Shown here one piece after another: positions 54,805 through 64,000 of a stretch of DNA of 64,000 nt (its first letter is position 1; each line of letters starts with the position of its first letter). Made by a program: the position numbers and the translations under genes. This DNA is from Parastagonospora avenae f. sp. tritici 18332-5. Its lineage: Eukaryota; Ascomycota; Dothideomycetes; Pleosporales; Phaeosphaeriaceae. The DNA lies in NCBI GenBank assembly GCA_022559985.1, contig JAFJTR010000123.1, positions 1 to 64,000 of the forward strand, given 5' to 3'. The notes below the pieces were generated by a model, which did not search any database, was not told where the DNA came from, and saw only the letters and a list, made by a program, of their open reading frames with translations.

Positions 54805-57800
54805 TCAACTCTCCAAGTCATACAGCAGGCACCCACCGGTCCTGAAGTTGTACACAAAAGCCTTTCCACCCTCACCACTTCCCCTACCCTCCTCGTTCTT
54901 CATTTCATTCCACCGCGCTCTATATCCGAGTAGTAGATCATGAAGCTCCTGGAGGTACTTTCTCTCAGCGATCGGCATCTTCTGGATAGCCTGGCGCCAG
55001 GAATCAGGGTCACTCAATCTGGTCTCGCGGATCAGATTCATGACTTCTTCCTTGGTCTCGATAGCTGCGATGGGCGCAGAGTTGAAGGACGAGAGAAGCT
55101 CTGCAGACCGAGTTTGTGCGGCTTCGACGATTGACCACTTGTTCGACTTCTTGGAGCGGTGTTGTGCCATGAGGACATCTACGTTGTTCTTGGCAGATGT
55201 TGGTGCGGAAGAGCTTGTAGTAGGTACGGCTTTAGTGAGCCGCTGTGCAGCGCTACCTTCTCGAGCCTCGCGGTCTCGGAGCTCGTTACGAAGATAGTTT
55301 AACAGGTCGCCAGTGCGAAGGTCTGTATCTTCCTTCTTTCCGATAGACTTGACCTTAAGTTCTGGCTTGTCTGGTGCGAGACCATGCTTAATGACGATGA
55401 CCCAGCTGTGTCTATCTTCCCTGTAGTGACGGAGGATGTCTTCGATCGAGTGGGCATCTACGGCGAGTTCTGCGGTGTAACCATGCGCAATGAGCTCAGC
55501 CACCAGCTTGACACCAGCCGAGCGAAGCACATTGGAGTCAAAACTGGCTACTAGACAGTCACAGCGTCGTGGCATCCATGATACTATCGCTTTGTCTTCG
55601 TCGGCGTGCTTCTTCAGAAATGTCGACTTTTCTGGCTTTTTGAGGTAGCGTGCCATAGCGTTTACAAGTCTGTCCCAGCCAAGATTGACACCAACAGCAT
55701 GGTAGCTCGAGGTTGGATGAGCGTGACCTGGTCCCTTCGGTCGGTACTCGTCAATCAATTTATCGTACCGTCCACCAGCAGCTAGTACCTCGCGCTGCTT
55801 GGTGTCGAACAAGCATTGGAACATGATGCCACCAGCATAGAACTTTTCGTTGAAGCTACCCAGCACGCTGACGTAGACCTTTCGCTTTACGTTCCATAGC
55901 TTAGTGTAGCCAACCACAGATTTCAGATGTGCGAAGATTGCGTGTGTTCGATCAAGGTACTTGGTGCCCTCAAAAATGCGTCTCAGCTTAGAGAAAGCCT
56001 TCTCTGGCGAATCTCTCCAATCGAAGCGTGCAAGATCGTCCAGCGATGTGGAGGATATGCCGACATCCGAAGACCGTAGTAAGTTTCGTATCACCTGCCA
56101 AGTATTCTTTCCAGTATTCAACCTGCTGAGCACGGTCTTTACAAGTGGACGTTGCGGGGCGCTAATACGGCAAAAGTCCATTACGATGTCCAGAAGGTCT
56201 GCATGGTTGAGATGGAAGCACATCTGTGTAGAGCCGAATGCAGGGAACTCGTCAATGATGTCATCGACGACCTTCAGAACTTCAGCTTCTTTTAGAGCAA
56301 GATCCAGCGTGTCGTAGGACAAGATGTCAAAGTCTGCCTCGCCGTTACTACGAGGAGCACCCCCGGAATAACTGTCTCGGAACACTTGGCCGATTGTGAA
56401 TGTCTTCTCGAGAAACGGTGCGCCACGGCCGATGCTTCGAGCATACGGCAGAGTCAGATCGTACGGGAGCTGAACAAGGGTTCCAGAAGGATCAAAGAGT
56501 TTGACAGCATTGGTGTTGGCATAATGATCCGACCAGGGTAGAAGGGGCTGGCGCTGAATTTCAACAGCACCATGGCTACGGAAAACCATAGCCAGCCTGT
56601 CCCTGACAAGGTTCTGCAACAGTATGTCGTTTGCCTTGATGGTGTTGGCTGCGACGCCCATGTCCCATGCATAATCCCGGGCTTGCGTGTCCGGCTGCTG
56701 AGAGAATAGAGCAGCCATCATCTTCGTGTAGTGTGGGGAGTGGCGATCAGACAGTGCTTTGAGTGCTTCTTTGACAGCCTCGTCTTCGATCTGAAGGGGG
56801 ACCTTTCCAGTCCGCAGTAGCTCGCCACAACTAGGTCGCTCGGACGGTCGATGACTGATCAAGGACTCAATGATGCTACCCTGTAATGACTTCTCTGGTG
56901 TCTGGAACTCTGTAGGCAAATCGTGCTTTCGTTCTCTCAAGGAACGAATGGTCCTATCCCGTTCCATCGCTGTTGTCAAAGGGAAGCACATCTCGAAGAA
57001 GATGATGCCCATGGAGTACATGTCGACCTTGTCACTGTAGCTGCCGGTCATGTTCGAACTGAGCTCTGGCGCTACATACAGCGCAGTACCCACACTTCGA
57101 GTCATGTCGCCATCCTGGATTCCTGCGGACGCCTTCTTGTCGGGTCTTTGGTACTGACCACTGGTAGCAAGTCCAAAATCACCGATCTTAGGGATTTTGG
57201 CCACATCGATGAATATGTTGTCTGGTTTGAGATCGCGATGTATGATACCAAGCGCATGAATGTGCGCAAGGCCTTCTAACATCTGTCGAAATAATCTCCA
57301 ATACTCATCCGGCTCATCGTACAAACCTCTCCGGATAAGATCTCGTAACGTCTGCTTTTCGCAGAATTCCATCTGAATATATAAAATCGATCTCGTTGAT
57401 CGATGATGGTGTGAGTTAGAAAGTGTGCGCCTCTTCACCATGGGAGATCGAGGTCCGACACTTGCAGTACCGGTATCATCTTCTAGTTGACGTTAGCCTT
57501 CCTGTTCCACGATTTTAGCAAATTTATATAAGTACCCGAGTCAGAGCCAAATATGACCGCATCCTCGTCCTCGTCTGAGCCTGCATCCGAACCAAATTCG
57601 ATCTTGGGGTAGCCACTAGAGCTGATGAAGTCTAAGCCTCCAGTACTTGTACTGAAAGCCATGCCGTTTGCGCTGTTGTCTGAGCCATCGAATTCGCTCC
57701 CAGAATCATCACTGTTCAAGGTTGTGGATTCATCATCGCCCGCCTCAGGCATGCCAAGCGTATCTTCTTCCGGCCAAGCAGTGTAATAGCGCACCACACA

Positions 57801-59809
57801 GGGGTGATTGAGTTGTGACAACAGCATTACCTCAGAGAGTACGTTGCTAAGCGCGGCCGCCGACTTTTGCTTGATTTTCTTAATCGCATAGGTTCGTCCA
57901 TCGACCTTGTTGCGTGCTTTCACCACCACGCCATAACCACCTTTCCCTAGTCGGCCTTGCTCAACCCAGTCAGTAGCATATCGCGAGTAAGACCCTCCGA
58001 CTCCGGAAGAAGACTCTCGCCGAATTTTGAAGCGACTCAAAGAAGTCGAGGAGTGTCGAGATTGTATGGGCGACGGGGGTCGGTCGTAAATCGGAACATC
58101 GTCCCTCAGAAATTCACATGGGATGAGATCGAAAGCAGACGGCCGCTTCTTTGGGTCAGGTTTGAAGAACTTCCTCATGATCTCCTGGAGTGGATCGGAG
58201 CAACCCAGGCTCTCCGATAAATCCTTCGGCGAGTTGTACTTCTGAGGCACATCAAGCCCGAATAGCATTTGCAAGAAGACTACTCCGAGATCCCAGACGT
58301 CTGTCTTTCGTGTGCGACGGGCATCCTGTGCTAGCTCTGCGGCGATCCAGAAGGCTGATCTGGAAGTAGTGGAGGTTGGCTCGCCCCTACACAGATTTTG
58401 CATGACATGCAGGCTGTCCTGGAAGCCCGCATCTGCCAGACTGACCGAGATGCTGCCAGTAGTAGATTTCTTGAAAAGAACATTCCCAGGGTGTACGCGC
58501 CTGTGAACAATACCGTTACGGTGAAGGAAGTCGAGGGCTTCTAGGAGCTCGATGGTCCAAGAGCGCACTTTAGCTACAGTGACAGGGCCATCATCTTCAA
58601 GTTTTTCGCCTAAAGACCCTTTACTCGCTTGCTCCATGAGTATATTGACTTCCCATCCTGAGGAAGGTAAATGCTCAATCTTGAAATCTAGCACGGTCAT
58701 GACAGCGTTTTGTCGTAGTCGCTTGATTTCTTCCATCTCTTCCTCAAACTCCATAATGGCCTTCTTCAGTTGAGGTCCTGCAGAGGAGTTGCCACCGCCC
58801 ACGCGAGCACGCTTCAAGATGAGGGTCAGAGCAGAAGAATTTCCCGCAGGCTTGACAAGCAGATTCTCGGTTACAGGGCCGGCACGGAAGGGAAGCATAC
58901 CTTCCACCACGCTACAGTCTACCATCGAGTCGCCATGAGGGAATGAGACCGTTCTGTCGAATGAAATGCGGCTGGGGTTTTCTTCCGTGGGAAAGTAGGA
59001 GGTTGGCACGACTGCAGACGCTCTGTGTTTGCGCTTTACCATCAAGTCCTTGCGGCGCATCTCGTCGCTGACCAGTTGCTGCAACATGCGCTCTTCCTCG
59101 GCTTGCTCTTCGTCTTTCTTTCTTTGAAGCTCTTGCTCCTGCTGCTTTGCAGTCTCAGCAGCCGCAGCTTCTTGAACGGCACGTTCGGCGTCCAGGTTCT
59201 CAAACGTGCCGTCATTTTCGCGCACAGCAACTTCGTCTTCGAGAATGTCTTGAATGGCGGTTGCTATCTCATGAATCATGACCTCTCCCAGCAACTCCTT
59301 TGGTCGTGTCTTTAGCAGACCCTGTAGCTTTGTACAAGTCTTCTTCCGGAGATTAGTTGCATTCTCGAGCGTCAGAGCGGGCAGCGACTTGGGATATGTC
59401 GCGGTGAGTTTTGCGCACAACGTTATTGATATGTCGTCGTTAGAGAAAGATCTGAGCTTCAGGCGCAAAACCCGATCTGTAGTTTTCTGCGTTCTGTTAG
59501 TCACGTCCCGTGTGCATTGAGTCATTCTCTTCCAAACATGATTCTCTATCACCCAGAAGTTATGGAAATACTTACACTCCATGCTCCTGTAGCTTCCGAT
59601 TCTTCATAGTCATCCATAAATATGGCCTTCAGGACTTCACGTTCATCTTCTTGTGCCTTCTCGTACGTTTCTGAGGGTTGCGAATCCATTCGAGGTCGGA
59701 TCGGAAGCGCCTCCGTAACAGGACTGGTAGTCGGGGAACCTCCATTTGTGTTGCTGGTGAGGACATTCTGCTGCTTGCTTTTATTCCTGGGTGTTCTATG
59801 CGGTGCCAT
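54805..59809 (-). CDS. GCN2: eIF2-alpha kinase GCN2
   Basis: Sensor of uncharged tRNA that phosphorylates eIF2-alpha on amino-acid starvation. Exons are 59809-59576, 59486-57536 and 57482-54805, 1620 residues, with introns of 89 and 53 bp. Domain order is complete: N-terminal RWD (with DEREVLKAIFMDDYEE), a charged coiled region, the degenerate kinase domain (HRRVHPGNVLF, lacking the catalytic Asp), the active kinase (GRLGKGGYGVVVKARN, YAIKKIKQK, an acidic insert, HRDLKPDNIFID, IGDFGLAT), the HisRS-like domain (with RRQPLLPWSDHYANTNAVK-like and AGGRYDKLIDEYRPKG), and the C-terminal dimer/ribosome-binding segment. The N-terminus of the HisRS-like region aligns with DPSGTLVQLPYDLTLPYAR. Full length. 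Confidence 0.97.
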
Positions 59810-60370
59810 ATTGGGCTGTCTTATGGTTGGTGGTTGGTTGAAGGATCCGTCATGAAGAGTTTGACGGAGAGACGAGCAGCCGAAGCTGCCGCCCTTAGAC
59901 TGTAGACATCACGTTCACTTTCGGTTTCGAGTGAAGGTGTGCAGTTGGTGAGATGCAAAGACTTCATGGCCAACGCATCTCAGAGTAGCGGTGGTGGGGG
60001 CGATTCGATGCTGGCAGGTGGACCCTACGCCCGCGCTAAGCAAGGCAGGCGCAAGCGGCCGCGCGACGCGACTCCTTCACGGCTCTAGCTCTCGGTGCAT
60101 GGGCACAACATCCGACATCACGGCTTCTTCGACCGTCTCATCAACAATCGCGCAACCGCGTAGCCTTATGAATGTCTTCGCGACTCACTAACTCTCTTTG
60201 TCACCTCTAATTTTACAGTCAACTGGGCTGCAAACGCTTGAGTCTTGACAGTAAACAATCGCCAAACACGCCCGCGATATTGCAGAAACAGCTCCAGCCT
60301 CTGCTATCACCCTGGGAACGACTCTGGTCTGCTCATTCTATCCTACTACACACATGCGAAGACGTTTATC
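59810..60370. promoter_or_regulatory. Divergent promoter region of GCN2 and the Cut12-like gene
   Basis: The 561-bp gap holds two divergent promoters. No transcription-factor site is claimed. Confidence 0.45.
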
Positions 60371-62315
60371 ATGTTTACCTGGATTACTGGCCCCCGCATC
60401 ACCAATGTGATAGAAGATCTGCAGCCAGGTGCGCACCGAAAAGACCTTATGTTCAGCCCGTGTGCTCATTAATTGTGTAGAAAACAACTACGAGTCCACC
60501 TTTCTCGAGCCACCCGAGACTCCGGCCCACCAGTTCGCCGTGAACGCGTTTAAACATGCGTTGTTCGGTACCCCAGCGCCGGAAGACGCCAATAACCCTT
60601 CTAAGCGGAGTGACAAAAAAGCGAAGCTAGACGCAGCAAACGCAAAAACCATAGTCATTACTCCGCCGCCTGAGGATGGCCCGCTCCTATCGCCCTCGAA
60701 GCAGCCCGGAGGCATACTCATGACACCCGGTACTGCGAGTAAAGGAAGGAAGACAGTGTCGTTTGGGTCCCATGTTGTGGACAATGAAGGCAAACGTGGG
60801 AACATTGGAAAGAGTGGCATCCCTAACGACTGTCCGGGAAAGTTTCCCAGTCCTTGGACACCGGGCACGCAATTGAAGTTGGAGCCAGGTAGTGACAAGC
60901 GACCACGCACGAAGTTCACCGAAGCGCTGCTAGACGCACGAACTACCACGCAGCCAAAGTCTGGTCAGAAACCAAAAGCAAAGGACGATAGCGATATAAC
61001 GATTGATCTGGGCGCGCCGCGGTCTGAATCTGGAAAGTACTGGAAAGAGCAGTACGAAAGCTATGCCGAAAGGAGTGAGAAGGAGATGAAGAAGGTCATT
61101 GCGAAACAGCAGCTGGCCAAGAAGTTTGCGATGAAGAAAGACAGCGAAGTCACCGAGTTGACTACCAAGTTTGAGCAGGAACGTAAGAAGTTCAGGCAGC
61201 GGGAACGAGAGTTGGAGCAACAAAACCAGGATTTCCAGGACAGGCTGAGTCAAGCCATGGCAGACCACACGTCAGCGACCATGGAGATGGCCGCACTTAA
61301 AGGTCGCATCGCTGTGCTAGAGCGATCGTCGTCCGGCTTTATGCAAGATAAACCATCATTCCAGATATTCGAGGATACGAGCAAGGACGCAAACCGAGCT
61401 ACGGCTGGACAATGGGGTGACGAAGCATCGTTTGCGCCATCGGCTAGTATGGCGTCTTCTGGTAAGGAGAATCACTCCACTAAGCCCCGGCGCCAGCGTC
61501 GCCAAAGCGTGCCGGATAGATCTGCCCAACGGGTTACTCAGCCGAGGCTTGGGACGGCGCAAGGCGAAGTTTCGATTGTTTTAGGAAAATCTCCAAGGGC
61601 GCCGACAAAACCCGATGAGCAGTCACCGGGTATAATACCGGCATTCATCGCATCGGAGCAGATACCGAGGTCACCACTGCGAGCGCGAAAGACCGAGCCA
61701 GCGAAAGAGAATCATTCGCCAAATCCGCCAGACGCAGTGCTTCCGTCAAGTCCACTGCCCATGCCATCTCCTGGTATCGATCCATGGATGGACCTGAACA
61801 ACGAGAGCTCAATACAACCTGTCGACAAGATGGCGATGCCAAACTTTTCTAGTAAACCTTTCTCAAGACCGGAATGGGAACCAGCATCCAAAAGTCAACG
61901 CGCTCCGAAGACGACATCGCAGACGAAGCACGCAGCGCCGACAAAGCGCGAAGATCGACGAACCGAGAAGCCGGCCGTGCCTGACATCAAGACAGATCTC
62001 TCAACTGGACATTATCGATCCGCAAGAGCTGAGCGCGACGTGCAAGATCGACCAAGTGCTGCTATATCAAGCGACAGACATCGCACCAACGAGATCAAGA
62101 AGACGAATGTCGAAGTTCCGAAAAAGACTGATGCACTTCCGAACCACTCACCAACGGACCCAAAGTTTGACCTATCGAAGATTACAGCACATCATGCTGA
62201 AGGCTCGTCGCTAGTGAAGAAGGACCGAGCTGAAATACTACCAGTGGACCGGAAAGAACAAGCAAGGAGGAGGCTGGAGGAGCGGAAGAGGCTCAGAAAA
62301 AATGCCCCTTCCTGA
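60371..62315 (+). CDS. Cut12-like spindle pole body-associated protein
   Basis: Fission-yeast Cut12 anchors spindle pole body remodelling and promotes mitotic kinase activation. Exons are 60371-60428 and 60481-62315 (52-bp intron), 630 residues. Visible features are a short N-terminus MFTWITGPRITNVIEDLQPG, the motif FLEPPETPAHQFAVNAFKH with LFGTP, a Pro/Ser linker, GKYWKEQYESYAERSEKEMK leading to a coiled coil with many heptad-like Leu/Glu repeats (about residues 200-300), then a disordered Lys/Ser/Pro tail rich in Cdk-type SP/TP sites and ending RRLEERKRLRKN. The Cut12 domain assignment rests on the FAVNAFKH segment followed by the coiled coil. Confidence 0.8.
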
Positions 62316-62559
62316 TCGTGGGCGCAGGTTTCGGTTTTGCCTTGTCCAGACGTGAGGACAGTCTTAACAATTGCATGATTTTGGGCATTCTTGGAGTACA
62401 GCACGATACCTTTGGACATTGAGGTCTTTTGATCAATAAATATTTTACTATTGCACACTAAACAAACACGTGTTGGGTATCTCAAAATGCTCGTACGGAG
62501 CATCTATGTCAAAACGCCTATAAATACAAGAACGCTATGCTGTCAAGGCGACTATTCGC

Positions 62560-63480
62560 TCACTTCTTCCCCTCGGAAATCTCTTCCAACGCCTTGAAGA
62601 CGCCCACTGCGCTATTCTCCAACGCACCCTTCTCCCGCGGACTCATCTTTTTAAGCACGTACTTTGCCACAACATCCGGCTCCCGACTATCCGGCCTCCC
62701 GATGCCCACACCAACACGCCACCACTTCGTCTTCCCTAAACTCGCCTGACAGCTCTTGAGTCCATTATGTCCCTTGGCACTCGCCGAGCCATCTCTAACG
62801 GTAACTTTGCCCAACTCCGACTCCAACTCATCATGCACAACAACCAGTCTCCCCTCTATCGCCGAATCCCCATATTTCCGCTTCAAATCCTTCAACCACT
62901 CATTGTACGCGCGCCCCACACCTTTCCCAGATATATTCATCAAGCTCGTGCTCTGCCAGAACGTCCAGTCTTGGGCAACTTGAAGCGGCCCATCGGCTGT
63001 GCGTCTATACCCGGAAAATATGCCGCCAAAAGACAGATCGGATGTGTCGGGCGTGGAGACTTGGCCGGCGAGACCTTTTGTGAATGGCTTGTAGGACTTT
63101 CTTACGGCGAGGAAGGAGGTCAGAATGTGGCCGGCCGAATGCAGTGTGTTGGCATATGTGCTGCCGGGGTTGCCGATGGAGCATATAAGCAGCGGGTAGG
63201 CGGTTTGAATGGCATTTTTGGCGGGGGGCATTGAAGCTGGTATTGTGCTTTTGGAAATTTTCGGTGGGTTGTTGGGCGGTTTGCCAGAGTGTGTCTTTTT
63301 CAATTGGCGCTTTTCTTTGCGACTCAGTGGTATAGTAGGTGTAGTGAATGCGATTGCGGAGTCGGCGTCGCTCAGCTCGGGTTCTGGCGTTGAGGTTTGT
63401 GGAATTTCGAGATCGGCTGCAGGGATCTGCGGGGAGCTCGTAGGGCTGGCCACGTGCGCACGTGTAGGCGTGTTCGACAT
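62560..63480 (-). CDS. PTH1: Peptidyl-tRNA hydrolase, bacterial/mitochondrial Pth1 type
   Basis: Cleaves the ester bond of peptidyl-tRNA released from ribosomes, probably in mitochondria. It is a single exon of 306 residues with ATG at 63480; the in-frame codon at 63498 is TTG. The first 95 residues are Ser/Pro/Lys-rich and may act as an organellar targeting extension. The core shows YPLLICSIGNPGSTYANTLHSAGH, with the catalytic His of the TLHSAGH motif, the conserved LVVVHDELE, KGHNGLKSCQASLG, and RVGVGIGRPDSREPDVVAKYVL. All residues of the family active site that I can place (Asn-Gly His-Asp-Asn) are present. Confidence 0.94.
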   Translation of the reverse strand: MSNTPTRAHVASPTSSPQIPAADLEIPQTSTPEPELSDADSAIAFTTPTIPLSRKEKRQLKKTHSGKPPNNPPKISKSTIPASMPPAKNAIQTAYPLLICSIGNPGSTYANTLHSAGHILTSFLAVRKSYKPFTKGLAGQVSTPDTSDLSFGGIFSGYRRTADGPLQVAQDWTFWQSTSLMNISGKGVGRAYNEWLKDLKRKYGDSAIEGRLVVVHDELESELGKVTVRDGSASAKGHNGLKSCQASLGKTKWWRVGVGIGRPDSREPDVVAKYVLKKMSPREKGALENSAVGVFKALEEISEGKK

Positions 63481-64000
63481 GATAATGAAGATGTTCAAAG
63501 TTTCGAATTTAAATAGATGAAAGTGAAATGAATTTAGGAAGCATAACAGAGCTCATGTTAAATGGGGCGAAGGCTTTGTTCTATTCCAACTTCCTTCACA
63601 CGTTCCATGGTTGACATTGTGAAGTGTTCCGCCACAGCTCCATGTCAGAGTCATAGTGGATTTGTAAGGGCGCCGCGTGTGGTTGCGAGGCCGCAAGGCG
63701 CCCTTTCTTCAGACTAGCATGGCAGAATCTGCTGGTCCATGAAATTAAAACATGGCAATTTGCAGAAAATGTACGATTGTCATCGTTCGTCTCATGTGGA
63801 TTCGGACGGCGTGAATCGTGCCCGAGATCTCTTGGCGCATCATCGTCATCGTTCAGGAACAAGGGTCCAGGCATAATTCACTCCGCGCTGGTCCACTCTG
63901 TCGCCACTCGCGCGACTTGACACCTGAAGAGCATTCACTCTGCTTGGACTTGGGCCTTCGTGGACTTCTTTCTACTACATTACCACACCATCACCATGGC
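63481..64000. other. Intergenic region and possible start of a new gene at the right edge
   Basis: A good-context ATG (CACCATGGC) at 63996 on the plus strand may begin a gene whose coding part lies outside the window. The minus frame 63874-63596 has no recognisable character. Confidence 0.3.

Overview
The window comes from a filamentous ascomycete (Pezizomycotina), probably Dothideomycetes. The evidence is dense single-copy genes on both strands, many 40-90 bp GT...AG introns with CTAAC/CTGAC-like branch sites, a HET-domain gene, and a gene set typical of these fungi. The class-level placement is inference from protein style, not a search result.

Layout, left to right. 1-494: 3' end of an unidentified plus-strand gene with a 24-bp coding repeat. 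1.4-2.5 kb: GT32 mannosyltransferase of sphingolipid synthesis (SUR1/CSG1 type, minus). 5-6 kb: multi-membrane protein with a suspicious terminal stop. 6.5-7.0 kb: small membrane protein (minus). 7.4-9.4 kb: AMPK/SNF1 beta subunit. 9.9-11.4 kb: acyl-CoA dehydrogenase. 11.6-12.6 kb: PIG-P subunit of GPI synthesis. 13.0-14.4 kb: membrane-anchored histidine-acid-phosphatase-like protein. 14.4-17.1 kb: no supported gene. 17.1-20.0 kb: SUN-like SLP1 protein (minus). 21.1-22.6 kb: HAL4/SAT4-type kinase (minus). 25.2-27.2 kb and 27.5-29.0 kb: divergent LSG1 (60S export) and LTV1 (40S assembly). 29.6-30.1 kb: TRAPP subunit Bet5 (minus). 30.7-33.6 kb: CaMKK-type kinase. 34.0-35.9 kb: NIPA-like Mg transporter (minus). 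36.5-39.7 kb: cap-binding subunit CBP80 (minus). 41.0-42.6 kb: GSK3 (minus). 42.6-54.8 kb: a gene-poor, accessory-looking stretch with a broken HET-domain gene, an MFS transporter and a tiny zinc-ribbon ORF. 54.8-59.8 kb: GCN2 (minus), divergent from a Cut12-like spindle pole body protein (60.4-62.3 kb). 62.6-63.5 kb: peptidyl-tRNA hydrolase (minus). A new gene may begin at the right edge.

Functionally, five protein kinases of nutrient and stress signalling (HAL4-like, CaMKK, GSK3, GCN2, plus the SNF1/AMPK beta subunit, which is a kinase partner) lie in 64 kb. Ribosome and translation functions also recur (LSG1, LTV1, GCN2, peptidyl-tRNA hydrolase, CBP80). I see no evidence of a secondary-metabolite cluster, CRISPR, an intact transposon or a tRNA. 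The most interesting signals are in-frame stops in two lineage-variable genes, several stop-free introns of length 3n that would fool ORF-based annotation, an in-frame 160-residue extension of CBP80, and the shared LSG1/LTV1 promoter.
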